Positions 25,183 to 34,970 are shown, counted from the stretch's first letter. The stretch: 64,000 bases of DNA from Azospirillum rugosum (GCF_017876155.1 NZ_JAGINP010000033.1:25656-89655); one strand, 5' to 3'. Notes: generated by a model not told the origin, from the letters alone. Numbers and translations are program-made.

Positions 25183-25587
25183 ATGACGATGAAAAAGGGC
25201 TACAAGGACCTTCTGGCCGAAGCCAACAGCCGCATCCAGGCCATCACCCCGCAGGAGGCGCTGGCCCTGCACGGCGATCCCGACGTGGTCTTCGTGGACA
25301 TCCGCGACCCGCGCGAACTGGCCCGCGACGGCATGATCCCCGACGCCTTCCCGGCGACCCGCGGCATGCTGGAGTTCTGGGTCGACCCGGAAAGCCCCTA
25401 CCACAAGCCGATCTTCGCGTCGGGCAAGCGCTTCGTCTTCTACTGCGCCAGCGGCTGGCGCTCCGCGCTCGCCACCGACACGGTGCAGGGGATGGGGCTG
25501 GAGAACGTCTGCCACCTGGAAGGCGGCTTCAAGGCCTGGAAGGAGGCCGGCCTGCCGGTCGCGACCGTGGAGAAGAAGGGGGACTAA
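25183..25587 (+). CDS. Rhodanese-like sulfurtransferase
   Basis: A 134-residue single-domain rhodanese. The fold shows in VVFVDIRDPRELARDGMIPD and in the active-site loop FYCASGWRSALA, where the Cys carries persulfide. The C-terminal VCHLEGGFKAWKEAGLPV is typical. It would move sulfur or buffer cyanide or sulfide. The ATG at 25183 is preceded by GGAGGAGGAA. A VOC-family gene follows 5 nt later on the same strand, so the two are probably one operon. Confidence 0.88.
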   Translation: MTMKKGYKDLLAEANSRIQAITPQEALALHGDPDVVFVDIRDPRELARDGMIPDAFPATRGMLEFWVDPESPYHKPIFASGKRFVFYCASGWRSALATDTVQGMGLENVCHLEGGFKAWKEAGLPVATVEKKGD

Positions 25588-25592
25588 GAGTG

Positions 25593-26042
25593 ATGGAACC
25601 CCATCCTATGGAACAGCGCATCAGCCTGATCACGCTGGGCGTCGCCGACCTCGCGCGCAGCCGCCGCTTCTACGAGGCGGGGCTGGGCTGGACGCCGTCG
25701 CCCGCCAGCCAGGAGGCGATCACCTTCTACCAGCTGGGCGGCATGGCGCTCGCCCTCTACGGCCGGGAGGCGCTCGCCGAGGACGCACACCTGGCGGAGG
25801 CCGGCCCGACCTCCGGCTTCGGCGGCATCACGCTGGCCCACAACCTGCGCAGCCGCGAAGAGGTGGACGCGCTGATGGCCCGGGCGGCGCACGCCGGCGC
25901 CCGCATCCTGAAGCCGGCGCAGGAGGTGTTCTGGGGCGGCTACAGCGGCTATTTCGCCGACCCCGACGGCCATCCTTGGGAGGTCTGCTGGAACCCGCAC
26001 TTCCCGCTGGCCGCGGACGGGAGCTTGCGGCTGCCGGGCTGA
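25593..26042 (+). CDS. VOC-family (glyoxalase-like) protein
   Basis: A 149-residue protein with two beta-alpha-beta-beta-beta modules of the vicinal oxygen chelate fold. The first module is ISLITLGVADLARSRRFYEA. The second module ends GGYSGYFADPDGHPWEVCWN, whose Glu is a usual metal ligand. Such proteins include glyoxalases, dioxygenases and resistance proteins. Nothing here fixes the reaction. It is 5 nt downstream of the rhodanese gene. An ATG at 25608 is an alternative start. Confidence 0.85.
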   Translation: MEPHPMEQRISLITLGVADLARSRRFYEAGLGWTPSPASQEAITFYQLGGMALALYGREALAEDAHLAEAGPTSGFGGITLAHNLRSREEVDALMARAAHAGARILKPAQEVFWGGYSGYFADPDGHPWEVCWNPHFPLAADGSLRLPG

Positions 26043-26057
26043 AATCGCGCAACGCCC

Positions 26058-26096
26058 CAAAAAGAAAATCCGCCGCCGGGACGCCCCGGCGGCGGA
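26058..26096 (-). terminator. Rho-independent terminator of amtB
   Basis: A GC-rich 11-bp stem (CCGCCGCCGGG, loop, CCCGGCGGCGG) at 26070-26095. On the minus strand it is followed by ATTTTCTTTTT. It lies 56 nt past the amtB stop and could also slow transcripts arriving from the VOC gene. Confidence 0.85.
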
Positions 26097-26151
26097 AAGT
26101 CTTGGAGGAAACAACCAGGCTGCAAAGAAACGAGTGCTTAGTGGCCGGGGA

Positions 26152-27552
26152 TCAGTGGATCGTCTCGCCGTGCAGGGAGAGGTCCAGGCCGTCGCGCTCG
26201 ACGTCCTCGTCCACACGCAGGCCCATCACCACGTCGATGACCTTCAGCAGGACGAAGGTGGCGATGGCGCACCAGCCGATGGTCCAGGCCACGCCCTGGA
26301 TCTGGATCCACACGGCCGAGGCGTTGCCTTCCAGCAGGCCCAGCGTGGCGTTCGGGCTGTCCTTCAGGACGGCGGCGAAGGCGCCTTCGCTGTTCGACAC
26401 CGACATCTTGGCGAACACGCCGGTCAGGATCGCGCCGACCAGGCCGCCGACGCCGTGCACGCCGAAGGCGTCCAGGCTGTCGTCATAGCCCAGCGCGCGC
26501 TTCAGGCTGGTGGCCGACCAGAAGCAGATCACGCCGGCGACGATGCCGATGACGATGGCGCCCGTCGGGTCGACGAAGCCGGCGGCCGGGGTGACGGCCA
26601 CGAGGCCGGCGACCGCGCCCGAGATGATGCCCAGGACCGACGGCTTGCCCTTGGCGGCCCACTCCGCGAACATCCAGCCCAGCGCCGCACCGGCGGTGGC
26701 GATGTGCGTGGCGGCCATGGCCATGCCGGCGCGCGGGCCGGCGGTCAGCGCCGAGCCGGCGTTGAAGCCGAACCAGCCCACCCACAGCAGCGAGGCGCCG
26801 ATCAGCGACAGCACCAGGTTGTGCGGCATGAAGTTCTCGTTCGGGTAGCCCTTGCGCTTGCCGATGACCAGCGCGGCGACCAGGCCGGCGACGCCCGCGT
26901 TGATGTGCACGACCGTGCCGCCGGCGAAGTCCAGTACGCCCAGGCCGAACAGGAAGCCCGTCGGGTACCAGACCCAGTGGGCGATCGGCGCGTAGACGAC
27001 CAGCGACCACAGGGCCGTGAAGACCAGCAGCGAGGAGAACTTCATGCGGTCCGCGAAGGCGCCGGTGATCAGCGCCGGGGTGATGATCGCGAAGGTCATC
27101 TGGAACATCATGAAGACCGGCTCGGGGATCGTCGTCGGGACGCCGGCCGAGGTGCTCTCACCCAGGGTGAAGGCCTTCGTGAAGTCCAGGCCGTTCAGGA
27201 ACAGGCGGTCCAGGCCGCCGATGTAGGCGCCCTCGCCGGTGAAGGCCAGGCTGTAGCCGATGACGTACCACAGGACGCTGATCAGGCAGGTGATCGCAAA
27301 GCTCTGCATCACCGTGGCCAGCACGTTCATCTTGCGGACCATGCCGCCGTAGAACAGGGCCAGGCCCGGGATCGTCATCATCAGGACCAGCGCGGTGGAG
27401 ACCAGCATCCACGCCGTGTCGCCGTTGTTCAGGGTCGGCCCGGCCGGGGCCGCGGCCGCAGCTGCATCCTGGGCAAGGGCGGCTTCGGGCAGACCGGCCA
27501 AGCCCAGAAGTGCCGCCATCGTCGGCGCGGCGAGAAGGAAGAGACGGCTCAT
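26152..27552 (-). CDS. amtB: Ammonium transporter AmtB
   Basis: A 466-residue Amt/Mep channel. A cleavable signal peptide (about residues 1-27, ending AALAQD) precedes eleven membrane helices. The twin-His pore residues lie in GGTVVHINAGVAGL and DAFGVHGVGGLVGAIL, and ISVLWYVIGYSLAFTGEG and FQMTFAIITPALITGAFADR are family hallmarks. It imports ammonium under nitrogen limitation and is gated by PII proteins in relatives. No glnK/glnB gene is adjacent. A candidate sigma-54 promoter lies about 95 nt upstream and a terminator follows, so it is probably monocistronic. Confidence 0.95.
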   Translation of the reverse strand: MSRLFLLAAPTMAALLGLAGLPEAALAQDAAAAAAPAGPTLNNGDTAWMLVSTALVLMMTIPGLALFYGGMVRKMNVLATVMQSFAITCLISVLWYVIGYSLAFTGEGAYIGGLDRLFLNGLDFTKAFTLGESTSAGVPTTIPEPVFMMFQMTFAIITPALITGAFADRMKFSSLLVFTALWSLVVYAPIAHWVWYPTGFLFGLGVLDFAGGTVVHINAGVAGLVAALVIGKRKGYPNENFMPHNLVLSLIGASLLWVGWFGFNAGSALTAGPRAGMAMAATHIATAGAALGWMFAEWAAKGKPSVLGIISGAVAGLVAVTPAAGFVDPTGAIVIGIVAGVICFWSATSLKRALGYDDSLDAFGVHGVGGLVGAILTGVFAKMSVSNSEGAFAAVLKDSPNATLGLLEGNASAVWIQIQGVAWTIGWCAIATFVLLKVIDVVMGLRVDEDVERDGLDLSLHGETIH

Positions 27553-28114
27553 CGAGGCTCCTCATGTATTCGTAGCATCGGCCCGGTTCGCCCCGTCCCC
27601 GGGTCAAAGACGGGGCGGCGGGAGGGGGCCAAGGACGGCCGATCAATTACAAGAAGCGTGCCAACTCGAAAGGGCTAGGAATCGGCAGGGTTGCGGTCAT
27701 AGGACTGACCACGAATCACCTCATACCCCGAGTCGCGGCCCGCCTCTGCACATTTTTTGATCATCTCCTCGCCTTGCCCGCGCGGGCGGACGTTCTTCGG
27801 ATTCGCGTGTTATGGGGAGAGGGAACGCCCCATCTTCACCCGGCTTCGGCCGGCATCATGGGCTTTTGACTATTTTTTAGGCAGAAGAGTGCGTCACTTT
27901 CCTGCACATGGGCCGCCCTTTGGCTCAGGCGGTCGGCCTATTTCCTTCCCCACCCCCTCGGCCTATTGGCCCGACCGGGGGAATGTGGCACGGTCGCGCT
28001 CGCGACACCGATTGAGATGTGCGCCGATCGGGACGTGCGCCGAGCCACCCTCCGCGCGGCCCTGGATGGCCGCGGCGGATGGTCGGCGACAAAAAGAATG
28101 AAAGGGAGACCACC
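27553..28114. other. 560-base divergent gap, amtB to glgC
   Basis: No gene is supported. The amtB side holds a sigma-54-like promoter (annotated) and a single NtrC-like half site TGCAC at 27747-27751. The centre has a short CCGGCTTCGGCCGG palindrome near 27840 and an AT-rich stretch (TTTTGACTATTTTTTAGG) near 27866 that could serve glgC. No complete promoter for glgC is certain. Confidence 0.35.
27648..27663 (-). promoter_or_regulatory. Candidate sigma-54 promoter of amtB
   Basis: On the minus strand the sequence reads TGGCACG-CTTC-TTGTA. The -24 box matches the sigma-54 consensus exactly and the spacing is right. The -12 box has TTGTA where TTGCA is usual. It would start transcription about 85 nt before the amtB ATG. 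Nitrogen control of amtB through NtrC and sigma-54 is established in Azospirillum and relatives, which supports the call. Confidence 0.55.
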
Positions 28115-29383
28115 ATGCTCGACAAACGGGATCTGCGTCTGGCGCCGCGCCGCGCGGTGGCTTTGGTCCTGGCCGGTGGTCGGGGCAGCCGCCTGAAGCA
28201 GCTCACCGACCGGCGCGCCAAGCCCGCCACCTATTTCGGCGGCAAGTTCCGGATCATCGATTTCGCGCTGTCGAACTGCATCAACTCGGGCTTCCGCCGC
28301 ATCGGCGTGCTGACCCAGTACAAGTCGCACAGCCTGCTGCGCCATTTGCAGCGCGGCTGGAACTTCTTCCGCGGCGAGATGAACGAGTTCTGCGACCTGC
28401 TGCCCGCCCAGCAGCGCATCAGCGAGACCGCCTGGTACCAGGGCACCGCCGACGCCGTGTACCAGAACCTGGACATCCTGCGCGGGCACGAGCCGGAATA
28501 CATCCTGATTCTGGCCGGCGACCACATCTACAAGATGGACTACGGCGCGCTGCTGCTGGACCACATCGCCAAGAAGGCCGACGTGACCGTTCCCTGCGTC
28601 GAGGTGCCGCGGGAGCAGGCGACCGGCTTCGGCGTCATGCACATCGACGAGACGCACCGCGTCATCGACTTCATCGAGAAGCCGGCCGACCCGCCGCCGA
28701 TGCCCGGCAAGCCGGACAAGGCGCTGGCCAGCATGGGCATCTACGTCTTCAACGCGGAGTTCCTGTACGACCAGCTGGAGCGCGACTTCAACGAGCCGGG
28801 GTCGAGCCGCGATTTCGGCAAGGACATCATCCCCTGGATGGTGAGGAACGGCTGCCGCGTGATGGCGCACGACTTCGCGGAGTCGGCGATCCTCAACGGC
28901 CACGAGTCGGAGCCCTACTGGCGCGACGTCGGCACCATCGACGCCTATTGGGAGGCCAACCTGGACCTCTGCCACGTCACGCCGCAGCTGAACATGTACG
29001 ACCGCGAGTGGCCGATCTTCACCTACCAGGAGCAGCTGCCCCCTGCGAAGTTCGTCTTCGACGACGAGGACCGGCGCGGCATGGCGGTGGACAGCCTGGT
29101 GTCCGGCGGCTGCATCATCTCCGGCTCGCTGGTGAAGAACTCGCTCCTGTTCAGCGAGGTGCGCGTCAACTCCTTCAGCGAGCTGCACGAGGCCGTGGTC
29201 CTGCCGGACTGCGACATCGGCCGCCACTGCCGTCTCAGGAAGGTGGTCATCGACCGCGGCGTGGTGATCCCGGAGGGCCTCGTCGTCGGCGAGGATCCGG
29301 AGCTGGACGCCAAGCGCTTCTACCGCAGCGAGGGCGGCGTGTGCCTGATCACCCAGGACATGATCGACCGGCTGGAGAAGTAA
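28115..29383 (+). CDS. glgC: Glucose-1-phosphate adenylyltransferase GlgC
   Basis: A 422-residue ADP-glucose pyrophosphorylase, the committed step of glycogen synthesis (glucose-1-phosphate plus ATP to ADP-glucose). The nucleotide loop LVLAGGRGSRLKQLTDRRAK, the catalytic-region GDHIYKMDY and the sugar-binding FIEKP are present, and a left-handed beta-helix domain with the allosteric region forms the C-terminal third. The ATG at 28115 has AGGGAG 6 nt upstream. glgA follows after a gap with hairpin repeats, so the two are probably one operon. Confidence 0.95.
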   Translation: MLDKRDLRLAPRRAVALVLAGGRGSRLKQLTDRRAKPATYFGGKFRIIDFALSNCINSGFRRIGVLTQYKSHSLLRHLQRGWNFFRGEMNEFCDLLPAQQRISETAWYQGTADAVYQNLDILRGHEPEYILILAGDHIYKMDYGALLLDHIAKKADVTVPCVEVPREQATGFGVMHIDETHRVIDFIEKPADPPPMPGKPDKALASMGIYVFNAEFLYDQLERDFNEPGSSRDFGKDIIPWMVRNGCRVMAHDFAESAILNGHESEPYWRDVGTIDAYWEANLDLCHVTPQLNMYDREWPIFTYQEQLPPAKFVFDDEDRRGMAVDSLVSGGCIISGSLVKNSLLFSEVRVNSFSELHEAVVLPDCDIGRHCRLRKVVIDRGVVIPEGLVVGEDPELDAKRFYRSEGGVCLITQDMIDRLEK

Positions 29384-29386
29384 ACT

Positions 29387-29519
29387 GCCCTTCTCCCCTT
29401 GGGGGAGAAGGGTTGGGATGAGGGGTCGTTACGCCCGACAGGGCGGAGAAAAGCTTGCGGCCGGCACCGCCGGCGCCACCCTCACCCCAACCCCTCTCCC
29501 CTCAAGGGGAGAAGGGCTC
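29387..29519. repeat. REP-like hairpins between glgC and glgA
   Basis: Two inverted units related to those at 7036-7177: CCCTTCTCCCCTTGGGGGAG and the mirrored CTCCCCTCAAGGGGAG, with the flanking words GGTTGGGATGAGGGG and CCCTCACCCCAACCCC facing each other. The whole can fold into a long cruciform. It may protect or attenuate the message between the two glycogen genes. Confidence 0.65.
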
Positions 29520-29554
29520 TAAAAACCAAGAAGAAACGGAAAGACCCACTTCGC

Positions 29555-31033
29555 ATGCGCGTCCTGTACGTCACGCCGGAATGCTACCCGCTCGTCAAGA
29601 CCGGCGGGCTGGCCGATGTCTCCGCGGCCCTGCCGGTCGCCCTCAACCGGTCCGGCGCGGACGTCCGCCTGCTGATGCCGGGCTACCCGGCGGTGCTGAA
29701 CGGCCTGGCCGACCTCCAGCCGGTGGGGGAGCCGGTCACCGACCTTCCGGGCGGCGCCCCCGCCCGGCTGCTGATCGGCCGGACGGCGGACGGGGTGCTG
29801 GCCTACGTGCTGGACGCGCCGTCGCTCTACGACCGGCCGGGCAATCCTTACCTGGGGCCGGACGGCCGGGATTGGCCCGACAACGCGGAGCGCTTCGCGG
29901 CGCTGTCCTGGTGCGCGGCGGGCTTCGCCGCGACGAAGGCCTATGATCCCTGGTGGCGGCCGGAGGTGCTGCACGGGCACGACTGGCAGACCGGCCTGAT
30001 CCCGGCCTATCTGGAGCTGCGCCCCGACCGCTTCGCCGGCCCGTTCCGCCCGGGCACGGTGCTGACCATCCACAACATCGCCTACCAGGGCCTGTTCGGC
30101 GCCTGGATGATGAGCGACCTGGGCCTGCCCTCCGCCGCCTTCCGCGTCGACGGGGTGGAGTATTATGGCGGCGTCGGCTTCCTGAAGGCCGGCTGCTATT
30201 ATTCCGATCGCCTGACCACGGTCAGCCCGACCTACGCCCACGAAATCCAGACCGACGAGCACGGCGCCGGCCTGCAAGGCCTGCTGGCCGGCCGGTCCGA
30301 CACGCTGACCGGCATCCTGAACGGCGTCGACTACGACGTCTGGGATCCGGCGACCGACCCGCTCATCACCGCCCGCTACGGCGCCGACGACCTCGGCGGC
30401 AAGGACCTGTGCAAGGCGGATCTCCAGGCCGCCTTCGGGCTGGACCGCCGGCCCGACGCCCCGATCGCCGGCGTGGTCAGCCGCCTGACGGGGCACAAGG
30501 GCCTGGACCTCGTTCTGGAGGCGGCGACGCAGTGGATCGCCTGGGGCGGCCAGATCGCCGTCCTGGGCAGCGGCGAGCCAGCGCTGGAGGCCGGCTTCCG
30601 CCACCTCGCCACTTGGTACCCCAAGTCGGTCGGCGCGCGAATCGGCTACGACGAGGCGCTGTCCCACCGCATCCAGGCCGGGTCCGACCTGCTGCTGGTG
30701 CCGTCCCGGTCGGAGCCCTGCGGGCTGACGCAGCTCTACGCGCTGAAATACGGCACCCTGCCGCTGGTCCGCCGCACCGGCGGACTGGCCGACACCATCG
30801 TGGACGCCAACCCGGCGGCGATGAACGACGGCAGCGCCACCGGCTTCCAGTTCGTCAACGCCACCAATCAGGAGCTGACCTGGGCCCTGCGCCGCGCCAT
30901 GCTCACCTACCGCAAGCCGGAGCGCTGGCACGCCATGCAGCAGCGCGCCATGACCCGCGACTTCGGCTGGCACGGCCCGGCCGAGGAGTACATGGAGCTT
31001 TACCGGGAAGTCGCCCCGGCGCTGGTGGCGTGA
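29555..31033 (+). CDS. glgA: Glycogen synthase GlgA
   Basis: A 492-residue GT5 glycosyltransferase that extends alpha-1,4-glucan from ADP-glucose. The N-terminal ADP-glucose site is YPLVKTGGLADVSAALPVAL. The C-terminal GT-B domain has PSRSEPCGLTQLYALKYGTL and VRRTGGLADTI. Length is normal for the family (470-500). The ATG at 29555 gives the family start MRVLYVTPECYPL. Its ribosome site is weak. It works on the product of glgC. No branching or debranching genes are in the window. Confidence 0.94.
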   Translation: MRVLYVTPECYPLVKTGGLADVSAALPVALNRSGADVRLLMPGYPAVLNGLADLQPVGEPVTDLPGGAPARLLIGRTADGVLAYVLDAPSLYDRPGNPYLGPDGRDWPDNAERFAALSWCAAGFAATKAYDPWWRPEVLHGHDWQTGLIPAYLELRPDRFAGPFRPGTVLTIHNIAYQGLFGAWMMSDLGLPSAAFRVDGVEYYGGVGFLKAGCYYSDRLTTVSPTYAHEIQTDEHGAGLQGLLAGRSDTLTGILNGVDYDVWDPATDPLITARYGADDLGGKDLCKADLQAAFGLDRRPDAPIAGVVSRLTGHKGLDLVLEAATQWIAWGGQIAVLGSGEPALEAGFRHLATWYPKSVGARIGYDEALSHRIQAGSDLLLVPSRSEPCGLTQLYALKYGTLPLVRRTGGLADTIVDANPAAMNDGSATGFQFVNATNQELTWALRRAMLTYRKPERWHAMQQRAMTRDFGWHGPAEEYMELYREVAPALVA

Positions 31034-31058
31034 GTCCGGGGGACGCTCGGGACATTTG

Positions 31059-31231
31059 GCGGGCAACAGGGTCTTCACGGATGGCACTGATTTGAGCACG
31101 GATTACACGAATTTTTACTTTTAATATTGCTGTTGCTCCTTAACGCCGAATCCGTTTACTGGCGCCTGTGGAGCAATGCGCGGAAAATCCGTGTCTAAAT
31201 CCGCGAAATCCGTGAAGACCCTGTTGCCCGC
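31059..31231. repeat. Long inverted repeat (MITE-like), glgA-lepA gap
   Basis: Perfect 24-bp arms at 31059-31082 and 31208-31231 (core GGGCAACAGGGTCTTCACGG) enclose 125 bases. These hold further mirrored words such as CACGGATTACACGAATTT and AAAATCCGTGTCTAAATCCG. There is no reading frame. The sequence is AT-richer than the chromosome around it. Repeats built from the CACGGATT word occur between genes in many bacteria. Their mobility is unproven. Confidence 0.75.
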
Positions 31232-31315
31232 GACGGCGTTCCAGCGCCCACACCGCCATTGCGCATATCCCCCGTCCGCCTTATGTTCCGCCCCAAACCA
31301 GGGCTCCGGGCACCG

Positions 31316-33118
<1,803 letters not shown>

Positions 33119-33152
33119 TCGCGGCGTGCCCCGATCAACGCCGTAAAGCGCG

Positions 33153-33389
33153 ATGGCCCGTCATGTTCCACCGAAACCGTCCATTTTGGACGGTTTCGAT
33201 TTCCACAAGGTGATCGACGGCCGGAAGGTTTGGAAAAACCAGGATGGAACCCGATATTATTCCTGGGATGCGCTCCACGGCGAAGTTGAGATGTTCGATC
33301 GACGTGGATACCATTTGGGGTCGCTGCATCCCGAGGACGGTCGGCCATTGAAGGATCCGGTGCGGGGGAGACGGTTGAATGTCCATTGA
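33153..33389 (+). CDS. Stand-alone colicin-E3-type ribonuclease domain
   Basis: A 78-residue basic protein. Residues 30-75 (YYSWDALHGEVEMFDRRGYH, then LGSLHPEDGRPLKDP) match the cytotoxic C-terminal domain of colicin E3 and pyocin S6, which cuts 16S rRNA in the decoding site. The catalytic Asp, His and Glu of E3 (D510, H513, E517) correspond to D39, H42 and E46 and are all kept. There are no translocation or receptor domains, so it is not a bacteriocin by itself. It acts inside the cell or is passed by another route. It overlaps the next gene by 11 nt. The start has a weak ribosome site. Confidence 0.8.
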   Translation: MARHVPPKPSILDGFDFHKVIDGRKVWKNQDGTRYYSWDALHGEVEMFDRRGYHLGSLHPEDGRPLKDPVRGRRLNVH

Positions 33390-33726
33390 CGATGCCTCGT
33401 TCCTCGACTTGTGCCTCGCGGGAAAGACGAAGCCGGAAGACATCGATGATGCCGTTGAGGCTTGGCATCTTGGCGATGGTTCCGGAAGTTTGGCCGATCA
33501 TCTTGGGATGACCCACGATCAATATTGGCGTTGGGTCAGGGATCCACGCGAGCTTCCGGCAATCTTGGTCGAGCATCAGTTGGGAAAACCGTTGAGCGCC
33601 TTGGTCGCAGAGATCAGGGACATCGAACGGGGCGGCTTTATCGGACCGGACCGAAGCCATGCTTTTCTCGCGCGCTTCACGGCAACCAGCCATTCGGGCC
33701 GGGAGAGCGGCCATGCTCGAACCTGA
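33379..33726 (+). CDS. Acidic partner protein, candidate immunity/antitoxin
   Basis: A 115-residue protein. Its first 65 residues (FLDLCLAGKTKPEDIDDAVE, AWHLGDGSGSLADHLGMTHD, QYWRWVRDP) are acidic and helical and recall a widespread small family found beside RelE-like toxins. That relation is from memory. The last 45 residues look less conserved. The ATG follows GGGGAG with an 8-nt spacer and overlaps the ribonuclease gene by 11 nt. The acidic charge and coupling to a basic nuclease make it a candidate inhibitor. Confidence 0.7.
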   Translation: MSIDDASFLDLCLAGKTKPEDIDDAVEAWHLGDGSGSLADHLGMTHDQYWRWVRDPRELPAILVEHQLGKPLSALVAEIRDIERGGFIGPDRSHAFLARFTATSHSGRESGHART

Positions 33727-33988
33727 TTTCTCCCGTAGCGCGGCGCATGCCATGGAGCGTCTGCCGCCCCGGCTGTTGACGCCGGTGGTCGCAGCGATCA
33801 AATCTCTCTTGGAATCGGATGGCCACAGCCCGCGCGCGCAAACCATTCCCGGCGCCCCGGAGAAAATTCTAAGAACGACCGACCCGCTTGGACAATCATC
33901 CTTGTCCATTGTCTTCCGCGTGGATGACGATGCCAAGCTTCTGAAAATCGTGCTCGTCCGGTTGGAAGACGCCGGCGCCAATCCTTAG
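33713..33988 (+). CDS. Small protein, possibly RelE/ParE-like
   Basis: A 91-residue protein with an N-terminal helix pair (AHAMERLPPRLLTPVVAAIK) and a C-terminal strand pattern (SLSIVFRVDDDAKLLKIVLV) like the last strands of RelE/ParE toxins. The overall identity is uncertain. The ATG at 33713 follows GGGAG with a 7-nt spacer and overlaps the preceding gene by 14 nt. It may form a toxin-antitoxin pair with that gene, or be a third part of one system with the ribonuclease. Confidence 0.6.
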   Translation: MLEPDFSRSAAHAMERLPPRLLTPVVAAIKSLLESDGHSPRAQTIPGAPEKILRTTDPLGQSSLSIVFRVDDDAKLLKIVLVRLEDAGANP

Positions 33989-34000
33989 GCCACAGACATG

Positions 34001-34085
34001 CAGGTTGGGTGGAGGCGAAGCCGCAACCCGACATCGTGGCGATGGAACCTGCGTTGGGTTGCGCTGGCGCTCCACCAAACCTACG
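34001..34085. repeat. Degenerate hairpin of the GTTGGGTGGAGCGAAG family
   Basis: The left arm (34001-34032) contains AGGTTGGGTGGAGGCGAAG. The right arm (34051-34085) contains GGGTTGCGCTGGCGCTCCACC. Both differ by small insertions from the perfect 33-bp inverted repeat at 53929-54007, so the two are copies of the same element. Confidence 0.65.
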
Positions 34086-34096
34086 GTTCGAACAGC

Positions 34097-34123
34097 AAAA
34101 GGGGGCCTTTCGGCCCCCCTTTC
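34097..34123. terminator. Bidirectional Rho-independent terminator
   Basis: AAAGGGGGCC, loop TTTC, GGCCCCCCTTT, with A-tract and T-tract on either side. It lies between the convergent colicin-type cassette and the DUF892 gene and can stop both. Confidence 0.85.
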
Positions 34124-34145
34124 CGTTCGCAACATTGCCGGCCGT

Positions 34146-34661
34146 TCAGTGGCTTGCCGTCTTTTCCTTCTGCTCCAGGCTGATATATTTCCGGGTGATC
34201 GGCTCCACCAGCTGGTTCATCGTCTGCGCCATGGCTTCCTCTTCGCGGAGCGACTTCTGGAAGCCGGAGATGTTCTTGAAGCCTGCGGTCTCGGCCATGA
34301 CGATCAGCGACTTGTAGGCGGCGATCTCATAGTTCTCGAAGGCGTGGTTCGCGAACATGTTCTTCAGAATCTCGTCGGCGGCCGGCGTGTGCGCCACGGC
34401 CCCGACGTTCCCGATCAGGCCGAAGATGGCCTCCTTGATGCTCGACGGGCTGACGCCGACCTCGTTCATCGCCTCTTCGATGCGCTTGCGCTGCTGCTCG
34501 GTCTCGGCGATGTGCTGGCGCAGGGCCTGCTCCAGCTCCGGGTAGTTCTGAAGCCGCTCCACCTGGCGGTTCATGATCTGCAGCGCTTCCATTTCCAGCG
34601 CGTGCGTGTTGCGGAGGCCCGCAATGAAAATGTCGTTCACAGCATTCGACGGCGAAGCCAT
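34146..34661 (-). CDS. Ferritin-like DUF892 (YciE/YciF) stress protein
   Basis: A 171-residue four-helix protein. The hallmark region is DIFIAGLRNTHALEMEALQI, with acidic and His positions spread as in ferritin-like di-iron proteins (QHIAETEQQRKRIEEAM, NMFANHAFENYEIAAYKSLI). YciE/YciF proteins are abundant under general stress and their chemistry is unsettled. The ATG has GAGGAG 9 nt upstream. An EcfG-type promoter is visible just upstream, fitting control by the alphaproteobacterial general stress sigma factor. Confidence 0.88.
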   Translation of the reverse strand: MASPSNAVNDIFIAGLRNTHALEMEALQIMNRQVERLQNYPELEQALRQHIAETEQQRKRIEEAMNEVGVSPSSIKEAIFGLIGNVGAVAHTPAADEILKNMFANHAFENYEIAAYKSLIVMAETAGFKNISGFQKSLREEEAMAQTMNQLVEPITRKYISLEQKEKTASH

Positions 34662-34970
34662 AACAGAAAGCTCCTCGGCTGGTTTGATACGCGCCCAACC
34701 GGGAAACGCCGCAAAAGTTCCTGCCCTGGAAATTCCTTTTTGATCTTGGGCCGTCGCTTCACGAAACGATCATATTTCTAGCATTCTCGCGCATTTATGC
34801 TGTTCTGCTTTGTTACGAAGAGGATGCCGGGATGGATCACCATGCGCCGAAAAAATGTTCATCGGCGCCGCGGCCCCGCCTTGCTCCATCGAAAGCGCCG
34901 AAAAATGTCGGGTGACTCCCGCGGCCGGATCGCCTATCACACGGACAGGCTTCCGAACGGATGATGTCCC
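34662..34970. other. Divergent gap, DUF892 gene to lipoprotein gene
   Basis: About 310 bases. The left end holds the EcfG-like promoter. The centre (34745-34830) is AT-rich for this genome, with no gene. The right end should contain the lipoprotein promoter, but none stands out. Confidence 0.35.
34697..34721 (-). promoter_or_regulatory. Candidate EcfG (general stress) promoter
   Basis: On the minus strand: GGAAC, 16 bases, GGTT. This fits the alphaproteobacterial EcfG consensus GGAAC-N16/17-CGTT with one mismatch in the first base of the -10. Transcription would start near 34690, about 30 nt before the DUF892 ATG. DUF892 genes are known members of EcfG regulons. Confidence 0.6.

Noticed and set aside
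27757..28101. A 114-codon plus-strand frame in the amtB-glgC gap
   Set aside because: No ribosome site, no motif, and Arg/Pro-rich random composition. Better left as regulatory DNA.
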